Of a stretch of 16,013 bases of DNA, positions 1 to 7,516 are shown piece by piece. Location of the stretch: positions 1 through 16,013 of the forward strand of contig CAZBGR010000018.1 of the NCBI GenBank assembly GCA_964491535.1. The letters are read 5' to 3'. The notes under the pieces are model-generated. The model searched no databases. It had not been told where the DNA came from and saw only the letters and a list, made by a program, of their open reading frames with translations. A program made the position numbers and the translations under genes. The first letter of the stretch is position 1. Each line of letters begins with the position of its first letter. The DNA is from CAZBGR01 sp964491535 (GTDB lineage: Bacteria > Bacillota_I > Bacilli_A > RF39 > UBA660).

Positions 1-368
1 AATGTGTGAATAGCGATGGATATCTAGGTAAAACAACTGCCCTTTCGGGAGTAGGATTAATCAGACCAAGTGATTATATAAGCACTTCTAGTCATATAGG
101 TTGTGAAGGGTCTGGAGGTATAAATGAAGTTTGTGGCATAGACAATATCACCGTTACTAATTTCCTTTATAAATCGGATTATTTTTATTGGACCCTAAAT
201 GCTCGTGCGACGTCTACGTCCTCTGTTTGGGGCGTGTCCTCTTCAGGTTACTTGAACTACTACTATGCGTCCAGCGCGATCGGCGGGCGCCCCGTCCTTA
301 ATCTGAAATCTGACATCCTCCATAGTGAGGGAACAGGAACTTTAACAAATCCCTATACAATTAAGTAA
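1..368 (+). CDS. 3' end of a surface/secreted-type protein with a C-terminal variable, lectin-like domain (partial)
   Basis: The frame is open from the left edge (a TGT codon at 3-5 precedes the first GTG), so this is the tail of a longer gene, stopping with TAA at 366-368. About 120 residues are visible. They contain an IRPSDY-type motif, two cysteines, an FYWTLNARA segment, a Ser/Tyr-rich stretch, then GGRPVLNLKSDI and a terminal GTGTLTNPYTIK. I recall this ending (W-L ... G-RPVLNLKS ... GTGT-NPY-I) from large families of exported proteins in gut Bacilli; it also resembles C-type-lectin-like DGR target domains. The coding DNA becomes abruptly GC-rich from about 201 (see separate entry). Function is unknown; surface binding is inference. 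An alternative is a recombining paralogue cassette with no DGR. Confidence 0.75.
   Translation, partial: CVNSDGYLGKTTALSGVGLIRPSDYISTSSHIGCEGSGGINEVCGIDNITVTNFLYKSDYFYWTLNARATSTSSVWGVSSSGYLNYYYASSAIGGRPVLNLKSDILHSEGTGTLTNPYTIK
201..294 (+). other. GC-rich, adenine-poor candidate DGR variable region ending in a 14-nt all-G/C tract
   Basis: By hand count, 60 of 100 bases in 201-300 are G or C, against roughly 30% in neighbouring genes. Only about 11 of 94 bases in 201-294 are A on the coding strand. Many codons are NNC/NNT (TAC, AAC, TAC, TAC, TAT, TCC, AGC, ATC, GGC), as expected from adenine-mutagenised AAC/AAT template codons. Bases 281-294 are 14 consecutive G/C, recalling the (G/C)14 initiation-of-mutagenic-homing element of the Bordetella phage BPP-1 DGR. 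No template repeat or reverse transcriptase is in the window, so the assignment is a hypothesis. Confidence 0.45.
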
Positions 369-400
369 AGGAAACCAAGAGGAGGCGAATAAGGAAAAGC

Positions 401-474
401 AAAATCCCAAAGGGATTTTGAGACGCGCCTTTGGTGCGTAAATAATCGCTCAGCCGTAAAAAGGCTGGGCGATT
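401..474. other. Three tandem GC-rich hairpins downstream of the variable-domain gene
   Basis: Hairpin 1: 401-408 pairs with 412-419 (8 bp, loop AAA, then only TTTT), a weak terminator candidate. Hairpin 2: 423-429 pairs with 433-439 (7 bp with one G-U, loop TTT). Hairpin 3: 444-455 pairs with 463-474 (12 bp with one G-U, 7-nt loop) and has no U tract. They begin 33 bases after the stop codon and share the high GC of the candidate variable region. They could be terminators, a structured RNA, or a cruciform like those that aid DGR homing. Confidence 0.6.
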
Positions 475-549
475 GCGCCGAGCATAATTAAGTATAGTAA
501 AATAAATATTTATTTTTAAAATATAATTTTAAAAAATTATTATTTTGGG

Positions 550-555
550 TATAAT
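550..555 (+). promoter_or_regulatory. Candidate -10 box for the lipoprotein gene
   Basis: A perfect TATAAT lies about 40 bases before the lipoprotein start in very AT-rich DNA. No convincing -35 box is seen 16-18 bases upstream, so this is tentative. Confidence 0.35.
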
Positions 556-595
556 TAGGATTATTTTTGCCAATATATAAATGAAGGAGGCAAAG

Positions 596-1153
596 ATGAA
601 AAGATTATTACTTGGAATGATGGTTATTTTTTTAGTTACTGGTTGTAAATGTGCTTTGTTTAAATCTAAATCTTCTCCGACGAGAGCGGTTGAGACTTTT
701 TTAGGGAAATATCAAGCATTAGATAATAAGGTTTTAGATCAATTAGATGAAGTTATTTTTGATGATAAGTTAACTAATAATCAAAAAGATGATTATAAGA
801 CTTTAATGCGTAGGCAATATCAAAATTTAACTTATAATATTAAGGATGAAGTAATTGATGGTAATAATGCGATTGTAACGGTGGAGATAGAGGTTTATGA
901 TTTTAATAGGGTTGAAGATGATATTGATAAATATGTAGAAGAACATAAAGAGGAATTTGAAGATGAAAAGGGTGATTTTTCAGAGGAAAAGTATATGGAT
1001 TATAAGTTAGGTAAACTTACTGATGAGAAAAACCGGATTAAGTATACTTTAGATTTAAGATTAACTAAGGATGAGGTGGATAATGAATGGAAATTAGAAA
1101 ATTTAACTGATGTTGAGAAACAAAAAATACATGGGGTATATAAAGGTAGTTAA
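596..1153 (+). CDS. Small lipoprotein of unknown function
   Basis: The ATG at 596 is chosen over the in-frame ATG at 581 because the AAGGAGG ribosome binding site (584-590) lies between them, 5 bases before 596. The 185-residue product begins MKRLLLGMMVIFLVTGC: a lysine/arginine start, a hydrophobic core and a lipobox (VTGC, lipidated Cys17). It should therefore be exported and anchored to the outer face of the membrane. The mature part is acidic and begins SPTRAVETFLGKYQ, resembling the start of NTF2-like/DUF4878-type lipoproteins, followed by alternating beta-strand-like segments (NAIVTVEIEVYDF, RIKYTLDLRLT) and a charged helix. The C-terminal KLENLTDVEKQKIHGVY fits that fold. I do not recognise a specific function. 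It is followed by a palindromic terminator and appears to be transcribed alone. Confidence 0.85.
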   Translation: MKRLLLGMMVIFLVTGCKCALFKSKSSPTRAVETFLGKYQALDNKVLDQLDEVIFDDKLTNNQKDDYKTLMRRQYQNLTYNIKDEVIDGNNAIVTVEIEVYDFNRVEDDIDKYVEEHKEEFEDEKGDFSEEKYMDYKLGKLTDEKNRIKYTLDLRLTKDEVDNEWKLENLTDVEKQKIHGVYKGS

Positions 1154-1185
1154 ATGGGATTATTAATATTAATAATCCCATTTAA
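1150..1185. terminator. 36-bp perfect palindrome, likely terminator
   Basis: Bases 1150-1185 read the same on both strands and overlap the lipoprotein stop codon. The transcript would form a long stem with GGGA/UCCC near its base. Only a short T run (TTT, 1186-1188) follows, with a stronger one at 1203-1210, so termination is probable but not certain. Confidence 0.6.
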
Positions 1186-1225
1186 TTTGGACTAACTAAC
1201 TATTTTTTTTCATATTTATTAGTAG

Positions 1226-2314
1226 GTGATGATTATAAAAAAAATAGTTTTTTTTATATTAGTGTATTTTTTGTTTATTATTCCTATTAGAGCTTTAGCG
1301 GTTAGTAGTGAAGCTGTTATTTTAATGGATGAAGAAACAAATAGAATTTTGTTTAGTAAGAATCTTTATAAACCTAAATTAATAGCTAGTACGACTAAGA
1401 TTATGACAGCTTTATTGGCGATTGAATCTAATCGTTTGGATGAAATAGTGAAGATTGATGATAGTGTTTTAAAAGCTTATGGGTCTAATATTTATATTGA
1501 AATAGGGGAAGAAATTAGTTTAAGGGATTTAGTTTATGGATTAATGCTTCATAGTGGGAATGATGCTGCTTTAGGGATTGCTACTTTTTTAGCTAAATCG
1601 GAAACAGCTTTTGTTAAGCTGATGAATGATAAAGCTAAAGCTTTAAAGATGGTAAATACTATGTTTGTTAATCCTCATGGCTTAGATGAAAAGGGTTCTA
1701 ATATATCAACTGTTTATGATATGGCTTTATTAACTAAATACGCTAATGGGATAGATGAATATAAGAAAATAGTAGGCACTAAAAAATATGTAGCTAAATC
1801 TAGTTATAAGACTTATGTATGGCATAATAAAAATAAATTATTATCTCTTTATAAATATACAACTGGTGGTAAAACGGGTTTTACGGAAAAAGCTAAAAGA
1901 ACTTTAGTTACTTCAGCAACTAAAGGTAATACTAACTTAATTATAGTTACTTTAAATGATCATGATGATTGGCATACTCATCAATCTTTATATGAATATG
2001 CTTTTAATAATTATCATCGTTATCTTATTTTAAATAAAGATACTTTTGATTTAATAACTGATTATTATCAAGAACTTTTATATATTAAAAATAATTATTA
2101 TTATCTTCTTTTAGCATCGGAATTAGATGCTATTTCTATTACTGCTAAAGTGATTAAAACTAGAAAGTATAAAGATCAAGATAAAGTAGGGGAAATAGAG
2201 GTTTATTTTAAAGATCAATTAATTCATGTTGAAGATCTTTTTATTGAAGTAAAAGAAAAACCTAAAGTAGTTTTAAAATGGTGGCATCGCTTATGGGGAT
2301 TTTTTAGCTCATGA
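1226..2314 (+). CDS. dacB: Serine-type D-alanyl-D-alanine carboxypeptidase (peptidase S11, DacB/DacF type)
   Basis: It trims the terminal D-Ala from peptidoglycan stem peptides outside the membrane. An N-terminal signal peptide (residues 1-25, ending IRALA) is followed by the three penicillin-binding motifs: STTK with nucleophile Ser55, SGN at 110-112 and KTG at 216-218. The S11 hallmark VNPHGLD is at about 148-154. After a beta-rich tail, the last 16 residues (KVVLKWWHRLWGFFSS) form the amphipathic membrane-anchoring helix usual for this family. Length (362) is normal. Start is GTG 1226 or ATG 1229; the AGTAGG binding site sits very close to both, so this is unresolved. The stop overlaps the spmA start by 4 bases (ATGA). 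The order dacB-spmA-spmB is that of the B. subtilis operon that shapes spore cortex, which favours DacB over a vegetative paralogue. Confidence 0.93.
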   Translation: MMIIKKIVFFILVYFLFIIPIRALAVSSEAVILMDEETNRILFSKNLYKPKLIASTTKIMTALLAIESNRLDEIVKIDDSVLKAYGSNIYIEIGEEISLRDLVYGLMLHSGNDAALGIATFLAKSETAFVKLMNDKAKALKMVNTMFVNPHGLDEKGSNISTVYDMALLTKYANGIDEYKKIVGTKKYVAKSSYKTYVWHNKNKLLSLYKYTTGGKTGFTEKAKRTLVTSATKGNTNLIIVTLNDHDDWHTHQSLYEYAFNNYHRYLILNKDTFDLITDYYQELLYIKNNYYYLLLASELDAISITAKVIKTRKYKDQDKVGEIEVYFKDQLIHVEDLFIEVKEKPKVVLKWWHRLWGFFSS

Positions 2315-2892
2315 TTAATAAAATATGGGCCTTTTTTATTATGATAGGTATTTTATATGGTTTATTAACTGGTAATATATCATCAATTAATTATGAAATA
2401 ATAAAGAGTGCTAAAGTGGCTTTGGATATGTTTTTAACTATTTTTCCCCTTATTAGTTTATGGGTTGGAATTATGGCTATTACTAAAGCTAGTGGTTTAT
2501 TAGATAAATTAGTTAATCTTTTAGCGCCCTTTTTATCTTTTTTATTTCCAGAGGTTCCTAAAAAGCATGAATCTTTAGGGTATATAGCTTCTAATTTAGT
2601 AGCTACTTTATTTGGTTTAGGAAATGCAGCCACTCCTTTTGGTTTAAAAGCGATGGCCTCATTACAAACTCTAAATCAAAAAAAAGATACAGCAAGCCGG
2701 AGTATGATTACCTTTTTAGTTTTAAATACTAGTAGTATTACTATTATTCCGACTACTCTTATTTCCTTAAGAATGATGCATCATAGTAAAAATCCAACTG
2801 ACATAATATTAACTATTATTATTGCTACTTTTATTTCGGGAATAATAGCTTTATTAATTGATCATTTTATATCTAATATAAAGAGGGGATAG
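2311..2892 (+). CDS. spmA: Spore maturation protein A
   Basis: A 193-residue integral membrane protein of the nucleoside-recognition/Gate domain family. Hydrophobic segments are visible at about 5-20, 36-60, 90-100, 130-150 and 163-185. The conserved family stretch around residues 92-117 (NLVATLFGLGNAATPFGLKA) is clear, followed by the TFLVLNTSSITIIPTT segment typical of SpmA. In B. subtilis, SpmA and SpmB act together during spore core dehydration and heat resistance; their molecular activity is not settled. ATG 2311 overlaps the dacB stop, and the TAG stop at 2890-2892 is one base from the spmB start, so the three genes are translationally coupled. Confidence 0.94.
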   Translation: MINKIWAFFIMIGILYGLLTGNISSINYEIIKSAKVALDMFLTIFPLISLWVGIMAITKASGLLDKLVNLLAPFLSFLFPEVPKKHESLGYIASNLVATLFGLGNAATPFGLKAMASLQTLNQKKDTASRSMITFLVLNTSSITIIPTTLISLRMMHHSKNPTDIILTIIIATFISGIIALLIDHFISNIKRG

Positions 2893-2893
2893 A

Positions 2894-3421
2894 ATGTTAT
2901 TTTTTAATTTATCATCATTTATATTACCTATTTTAATTTTTATTATCGTTATTTATGCTTTATTTAAAAAAATAAACGTCTATGACGTTTTTATTAAAGG
3001 TGCTAAAGAAGGAATTGAAATAAGTATTAATATATTTCCTTATTTATTAGCTATGGTAATAGCGGTTAATATCTTAATTAAAAGTAATTTTTTAAATGAT
3101 TTTCTAAAACTATTAAAACCCTTATTTATATTACTTAAGGTACCTATTGAAATTATTCCAATGGCAATTATGAGGCCTATTTCTGGAACAGCTACTTTAG
3201 CGCTACTTAATGATCTTTATCTTCAATATGGTGTTGATTCATTTGTTGGCCGAGTAGCTTCTACTATTCAAGGGAGCACTGATACTACTATTTACATTAT
3301 TACTCTTTATTTTGGATTTGTAGGTATTAAAAAGATAAGGCATGCTTTATGGGTAGGGTTACTTGCTGATTTGATTGGGATTGTGGCTAGTATTTTAGTA
3401 GTTAGTTTATTATTTAAATAA
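2894..3421 (+). CDS. spmB: Spore maturation protein B
   Basis: A 175-residue membrane protein paired with SpmA. An N-terminal hydrophobic helix (7-24) precedes the Gate domain. Strong family signatures are RPISGTATLALLND (about 94-107) and GRVASTIQGSTDTT (about 118-131), followed by a YFGFVGIKKIRHAL segment and a final membrane helix. The AGAGGGGA binding site at 2882-2889 overlaps the spmA end, and ATG 2894 follows the spmA stop by one base. It is the last gene of the dacB-spmA-spmB unit, and a bidirectional terminator follows within 40 bases. Length matches the family. Confidence 0.95.
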   Translation: MLFFNLSSFILPILIFIIVIYALFKKINVYDVFIKGAKEGIEISINIFPYLLAMVIAVNILIKSNFLNDFLKLLKPLFILLKVPIEIIPMAIMRPISGTATLALLNDLYLQYGVDSFVGRVASTIQGSTDTTIYIITLYFGFVGIKKIRHALWVGLLADLIGIVASILVVSLLFK

Positions 3422-3431
3422 TTTATTTTAT

Positions 3432-3460
3432 AAAAAAAGCAGTTTTATTATCTGCTTTTT
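3432..3460. terminator. Bidirectional terminator between spmB and the serine hydrolase
   Basis: AAAAAGCAG (3434-3442) pairs with CTGCTTTTT (3452-3460): a 9-bp stem with a 9-nt loop and T tracts on both strands. It ends spmB on the plus strand and the convergent hydrolase gene on the minus strand. Confidence 0.85.
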
Positions 3461-3524
3461 ATATCGACTGATGTTTGATTAGTATAATTGGGTTCATAGT
3501 TATTAATTAGAGTTTTTAAGAAAG

Positions 3525-4793
3525 CTAGTTGTAAAGATGTTTAGCTATTTCTTTAGTTAAGGGTTTAACTACTTCTTTAACGGGTAAGATAGTTTGAGTG
3601 GCCATTTGAACATAATCTTGTCCCTCAAAATGATATTTAGTAACGAATTTTTTGTTTGATATTTTTTCTATTTCTTCAGCTCTTTCTAAACCCGTTGAAG
3701 CAGGATTAAGTAAGATAGAAGAAGCAGTAAGGGTATCATTATAAGTACCTATATTAATTTGAGTTCGAGTGCTCCCTTGATAAGCTGAAGCATCTAGTGG
3801 AGATAAATAATCAACAAATGGTCCTCCTATAGTACAACAAGCATTACCCATAATACCTCTTTGATCGTCTGAAGCTTTACTATATTCGCTTTGGGTATAA
3901 ACATCTTTTACTTTTTCTTGAGGAAAAAAAGAATTATTAACATATAAGTTTTTAACAATTTTTAGCAAGTCTTTACTACTAGCTAAGATGCCGGCATGAC
4001 CACTAATTCCTCCTAATTTAATAGCTTTCATATCATTAACTTTTCCTAAATGAGCATTAGGAGTGCCAGTAATTAAATGAAGTTTATCTTTAGGAACAGT
4101 TAAATAAGTATCTTTTAAATTTAATTTAGTAACAATATATTCTTGAAATAATTGGTCGAATGATTTTTTTGTAACATATTCCATAACTTCTTTTAAACAA
4201 TTCATTCCTAAATCAATATAAGTATAGGTATCTTTTTCTCTTATACCTAGTGTATATAAAATTTTTTTCGCATCTTCTATAGAAGTGACTTTTTCTATTT
4301 GGCCATCAAGATTATAAGAAAAAGAAAAATTCATAATAGTTTTAACATCTAAATTATCTGCTTTTTTAAATTTTGGATGCAAATCTTTAATTTTATCATC
4401 AAAGTTATAATAGCCTTCTTTAATTAAATTATATGAGATAATTTGAGTAGCTAATTTGGTTATTGAAGCTATATCAAAAAGAGCATTTTTTGGCATTGGG
4501 GTTTTAGTTTCATTTAAAACCCCGTCATAAAGAATGGCCCTTATAAAATCAGACATAATTTCAATATGATAGCCAGGAATTTGATAATCTTCTTTTGTTA
4601 ACTTATATAAGGTGTTATTAAGATTATTAAACAAAATAGTTATTATTTCTTCTAAGCTTTTATCTTTACTATGATTTAATAGGGGTTCTATTTCTCTTAA
4701 TGTCTCAGTAAGTATTTCTTTATCAGCATAAAAACCTTTTTTTAGTATGTCTTTAATAAATTCTTCTTCTATTTTTCTTGAATACATATTCAT
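3525..4793 (-). CDS. Serine hydrolase of the class C beta-lactamase / PBP4* family
   Basis: A 422-residue protein with no signal peptide, so probably cytoplasmic. An ~80-residue helical N-terminal extension precedes the catalytic domain. Motifs: SITK with nucleophile Ser110 and Lys113, YID at 192-194 (the Y-x-N/D motif) and GHAG with H-x-G at 266-268, replacing KTG as in many esterase- or peptidase-like members. The fold belongs to PF00144, which covers D-aminopeptidases, esterases and beta-lactamases, so the substrate is open. The C-terminal third is divergent (a GSTRTQINIGTYNDTL segment where relatives have GFTGT). Two close ATGs (4793, 4787) could start it; the binding site is weak. It diverges from a paralogue at 4918 across a 124-bp shared upstream region. 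Confidence 0.85.
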   Translation of the reverse strand: MNMYSRKIEEEFIKDILKKGFYADKEILTETLREIEPLLNHSKDKSLEEIITILFNNLNNTLYKLTKEDYQIPGYHIEIMSDFIRAILYDGVLNETKTPMPKNALFDIASITKLATQIISYNLIKEGYYNFDDKIKDLHPKFKKADNLDVKTIMNFSFSYNLDGQIEKVTSIEDAKKILYTLGIREKDTYTYIDLGMNCLKEVMEYVTKKSFDQLFQEYIVTKLNLKDTYLTVPKDKLHLITGTPNAHLGKVNDMKAIKLGGISGHAGILASSKDLLKIVKNLYVNNSFFPQEKVKDVYTQSEYSKASDDQRGIMGNACCTIGGPFVDYLSPLDASAYQGSTRTQINIGTYNDTLTASSILLNPASTGLERAEEIEKISNKKFVTKYHFEGQDYVQMATQTILPVKEVVKPLTKEIAKHLYN

Positions 4794-4845
4794 AATTAAA
4801 ATTTCTTTCGGGGTTAATTATATTATCAAATTAATGTATAAAAGT

Positions 4846-4867
4846 CTTAGTTTGCATACAAACTAAG
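4846..4867. promoter_or_regulatory. Perfect inverted repeat in the divergent promoter region (candidate operator)
   Basis: CTTAGTTTG (4846-4854) and CAAACTAAG (4859-4867) form 9-bp arms around CATA. The repeat ends two bases before the -35 box of the plus-strand promoter and lies upstream of the minus-strand gene, so a bound regulator could affect both. No regulator gene is adjacent. Confidence 0.5.
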
Positions 4868-4869
4868 GA

Positions 4870-4898
4870 TTGAAAAGAAAGAGAGAAAAATGTATAAT
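4870..4898 (+). promoter_or_regulatory. Sigma-A promoter of the second serine hydrolase operon
   Basis: TTGAAA (4870-4875), a 17-base spacer and TATAAT (4893-4898). Transcription would start near 4905, leaving a leader of about a dozen bases that is nearly all ribosome binding site. Confidence 0.75.
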
Positions 4899-4917
4899 AA
4901 TAGTGGTGATTAATTAA

Positions 4918-6390
4918 ATGAAAGCTAAATTAAACCAGTTTATTGATTTCTTAATTGTTAATCAAAATAACAATGCTGATTTGAGTCAACAAAATTTATA
5001 TAGTAAAGAACAATATTATCAATTATTATTACCGGTTCTAAAGTTGATTGAGCGATATAATAACATTGATCAAATTAGGGAAAAGTTATTTAATCGGAGT
5101 GCCTTAATAAAGGGACTAAAAACCATTATTAATGATAGAAAACTTGTGGCCGGGATGAATCTTACTTATGGGACACTTAATTATCGTGAAACAATTATAA
5201 TTGGGAATAAACAAGAAGTGACTTTAAAAGACAAAAAGATAATAAAAGATGTAGAAAAAATGACTTATGATGCTATTTTTGATTTAGCATCGGTGACAAA
5301 GTTATTTACAAGCTTAGTAACTATGAAGTTAATTAAAGATAAGGTTATTAATATTAATGATCAAGTTGGTGATTATGATACTCGTTTTCTGTATATTAAA
5401 AAAATAACAATTAAGGAATTGTTAACTTTTATTCCTCTTGAAATTAGTTGTCAGACAAATAATAAGCAGTTGTTATTTTTTAATAAAGTTTCTTCTGAGG
5501 AAATGGAAAAAATATTATTTAGGGTTATTAAAAAGAAAAACTTTAAACCAGGAATTGATAGAAGATATAATGATTTAGCGCCTATGGTATTAAAATATGT
5601 ATTAGAGCGAGCTACAAATAAGCTGTTTTATGATTTGGTTTGTCAATACATTATTCATCCATTAAAGATGAATGATACTTGTATAAAGGTACCATCATCT
5701 AAGTTAAAAAGAATAGTTAATACTAATTATGAATATAAATGTTTTAAAAGCAATAATCAAGTATTTATTACTAATTCAAATAAAGGAACAGTAAATGATT
5801 TAAAAGCTAGAATAATGGGTAAGGAAAATACTATTTTAGCGGGTCATGCAGGCTTGTTTTCGACTACTGAAGATTTAGTTAAATTAGCGATAGGAATAAT
5901 TAATGATAAGCTATTAACTAAAAAAGAAATACTATCTTTAACTAAAAATAGAACTGGTAAAAGAATAAAGAAAAACAAATATGCTCAATATTTTGGTTAT
6001 TTATGTTTTCTTAAAAATCCTCATTCTTACCGCTCAGAGGTTTACCATCCACTCTCAGGTTGTAGTTTAGCTATTTGGGGTTTTACGGGAGTTTATATTA
6101 TAGTTGATTATTTAAACAAAATATATTTAGTATTAGGTAGTAATCGTACTCATAATCGGGTAACGGTTTTAAATAAGGGATGTAATAATTTAGTATTAAG
6201 GGATAAGGAAACAAAATATTTATTAATTAAAGGTCGAAAGGTTTACCTTTCTAAAACTCTTCCTTTTACTAAGGATCCCTATCTTATTCGCCCCGCGCTT
6301 CGGCTAAGCTTACAGTATCGTTTTTTAGAGTATATTTATAAAACAGATAATAAGGAGCCTATTAATAACATTAGGCAGATGGAGGTATAA
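4918..6390 (+). CDS. Serine hydrolase of the class C beta-lactamase / PBP4* family, paralogue with a C-terminal extension
   Basis: A 490-residue protein without a signal peptide. It has the same layout as the divergent neighbour: a helical N-terminal part of about 75 residues, then SVTK (Ser125, Lys128), YND (217-219) and GHAG (H310, G312). It also keeps the GFTG segment and the LGSNRTHNR motif usual near the end of this family. About 75 residues follow that motif and match nothing I recognise. ATG 4918 follows a GTGGTGAT binding site. It ends one base before an M19 dipeptidase, so the two are co-translated; this suggests a peptidase acting on small or D-amino-acid peptides rather than a resistance enzyme. 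The substrate is inference. Confidence 0.85.
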   Translation: MKAKLNQFIDFLIVNQNNNADLSQQNLYSKEQYYQLLLPVLKLIERYNNIDQIREKLFNRSALIKGLKTIINDRKLVAGMNLTYGTLNYRETIIIGNKQEVTLKDKKIIKDVEKMTYDAIFDLASVTKLFTSLVTMKLIKDKVININDQVGDYDTRFLYIKKITIKELLTFIPLEISCQTNNKQLLFFNKVSSEEMEKILFRVIKKKNFKPGIDRRYNDLAPMVLKYVLERATNKLFYDLVCQYIIHPLKMNDTCIKVPSSKLKRIVNTNYEYKCFKSNNQVFITNSNKGTVNDLKARIMGKENTILAGHAGLFSTTEDLVKLAIGIINDKLLTKKEILSLTKNRTGKRIKKNKYAQYFGYLCFLKNPHSYRSEVYHPLSGCSLAIWGFTGVYIIVDYLNKIYLVLGSNRTHNRVTVLNKGCNNLVLRDKETKYLLIKGRKVYLSKTLPFTKDPYLIRPALRLSLQYRFLEYIYKTDNKEPINNIRQMEV

Positions 6391-6391
6391 T

Positions 6392-7459
6392 ATGTTGGCT
6401 GATATTCATTATGATTTATTAACTCATGTTTATATATGGCGTCATGATATTGAACGAATGATATCTTTTGCACGTACGAATTATAATACAGATAATATAA
6501 CTCATGGTATTTTAAATCTTTTTTTTATGCCTTTAGAAGAAATGGGACATGATTTAAATATTAAAAAAGAAGAAATTGATGTTTTAAAGATGTTAAAAAT
6601 AACTGATGAGTTAATTAAAAAGTATAATTTATTACCTAATCCTGAATCTTTTATTTATCAAATTGAAGGTTGCACTTATTTAAAAATAGAAAATTTAGAA
6701 GAGTTAAAAGCTTTAGGGGTAAGAGCGATTGCGCCTGTTTGGAATGATTCTAATATGTATGGTTCTGGAAATCGAAATAAAGATAAAGGATTAACAAAAA
6801 AGGGGATATTATTAATAAAGAAAGCTGTTGATTTAGGATATATTATTGATTTAGCGCATGCTAATGAAAAAACTTTTTGGGATATTATTTTTTTGCTTCG
6901 CAATATTAAAAAATCAAAAAAAGAAGTAATGGTGATGGTATCTCATGCTAATGCTAAGGCTTTATATGATAAAAATAAATTATCTTCTGAACAATTAGCT
7001 AACTTAGATAATACTTTATTTATGAACCGTAATTTAACAGATAATCAAATATTAGCTATTAAAGATTTTGATGGTTTGATTGGGGTTATGCTCCATAAAA
7101 AGATGTTAAAACCTATCTTTGATAATAAAGAGATAATTAATATTAATGAGCCTTTTAATTTGTTATTCTTACATCATATAGAATATATAGGAAAATTAAT
7201 AGGGTATAAAAATATAGCAATTGCAACTGATAATATGAATTGTGATCCTGACCCAATATGTCCTCATTTGAATAATTGTGAATATAAAGATACTAAAAAG
7301 CTGTTAAAAAAGATTTTTCACAACTCTAATTTAAACCAAGAACAGATTGAGGATATTATGTATCAAAATTTTATTGATAAAGTGTTAAACAAATTGAAAA
7401 GGATTAATCATTATAAAGGAGAAGAAAATAATAATAGTAAAAGGATCAAAATATTATAA
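6392..7459 (+). CDS. Membrane dipeptidase family protein (peptidase M19, zinc dipeptidase)
   Basis: The M19 family hydrolyses dipeptides, often with a D-residue at the C-terminal side, using two zinc ions in a TIM barrel. Family residues are visible in order: H-x-D (His6, Asp8), the bridging glutamate in IEG (Glu92), His156 in IDLAHAN, His185 in SHANA, the arginine in NRNLTDNQ (about 213) and the late aspartate in ATDNMN (Asp280). The GLTKKG signature is also present. At 355 residues the length is normal. There is no signal peptide, so it is probably cytoplasmic. ATG 6392 has GGAGG about 6 bases upstream, inside the end of the preceding hydrolase gene. The lysine-rich tail (residues 340-355) looks like a lineage-specific extension. 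Confidence 0.88.
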   Translation: MLADIHYDLLTHVYIWRHDIERMISFARTNYNTDNITHGILNLFFMPLEEMGHDLNIKKEEIDVLKMLKITDELIKKYNLLPNPESFIYQIEGCTYLKIENLEELKALGVRAIAPVWNDSNMYGSGNRNKDKGLTKKGILLIKKAVDLGYIIDLAHANEKTFWDIIFLLRNIKKSKKEVMVMVSHANAKALYDKNKLSSEQLANLDNTLFMNRNLTDNQILAIKDFDGLIGVMLHKKMLKPIFDNKEIININEPFNLLFLHHIEYIGKLIGYKNIAIATDNMNCDPDPICPHLNNCEYKDTKKLLKKIFHNSNLNQEQIEDIMYQNFIDKVLNKLKRINHYKGEENNNSKRIKIL

Positions 7460-7516
7460 TTAAATATTTTGAATTTTGATATATTAATTTATATATTAAA
7501 GTAATAGGAGGATAAA

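Noticed and set aside
581..595. Upstream in-frame ATG for the lipoprotein
   Set aside because: The AAGGAGG site lies downstream of this ATG and is correctly spaced for 596; the signal peptide also starts properly at 596.
2391..2633. Minus-strand reading frame inside spmA
   Set aside because: It overlaps a clear membrane-protein gene, has no binding site and matches no recognisable family. The same holds for open frames opposite the dipeptidase, the 8506 gene and both transposases.
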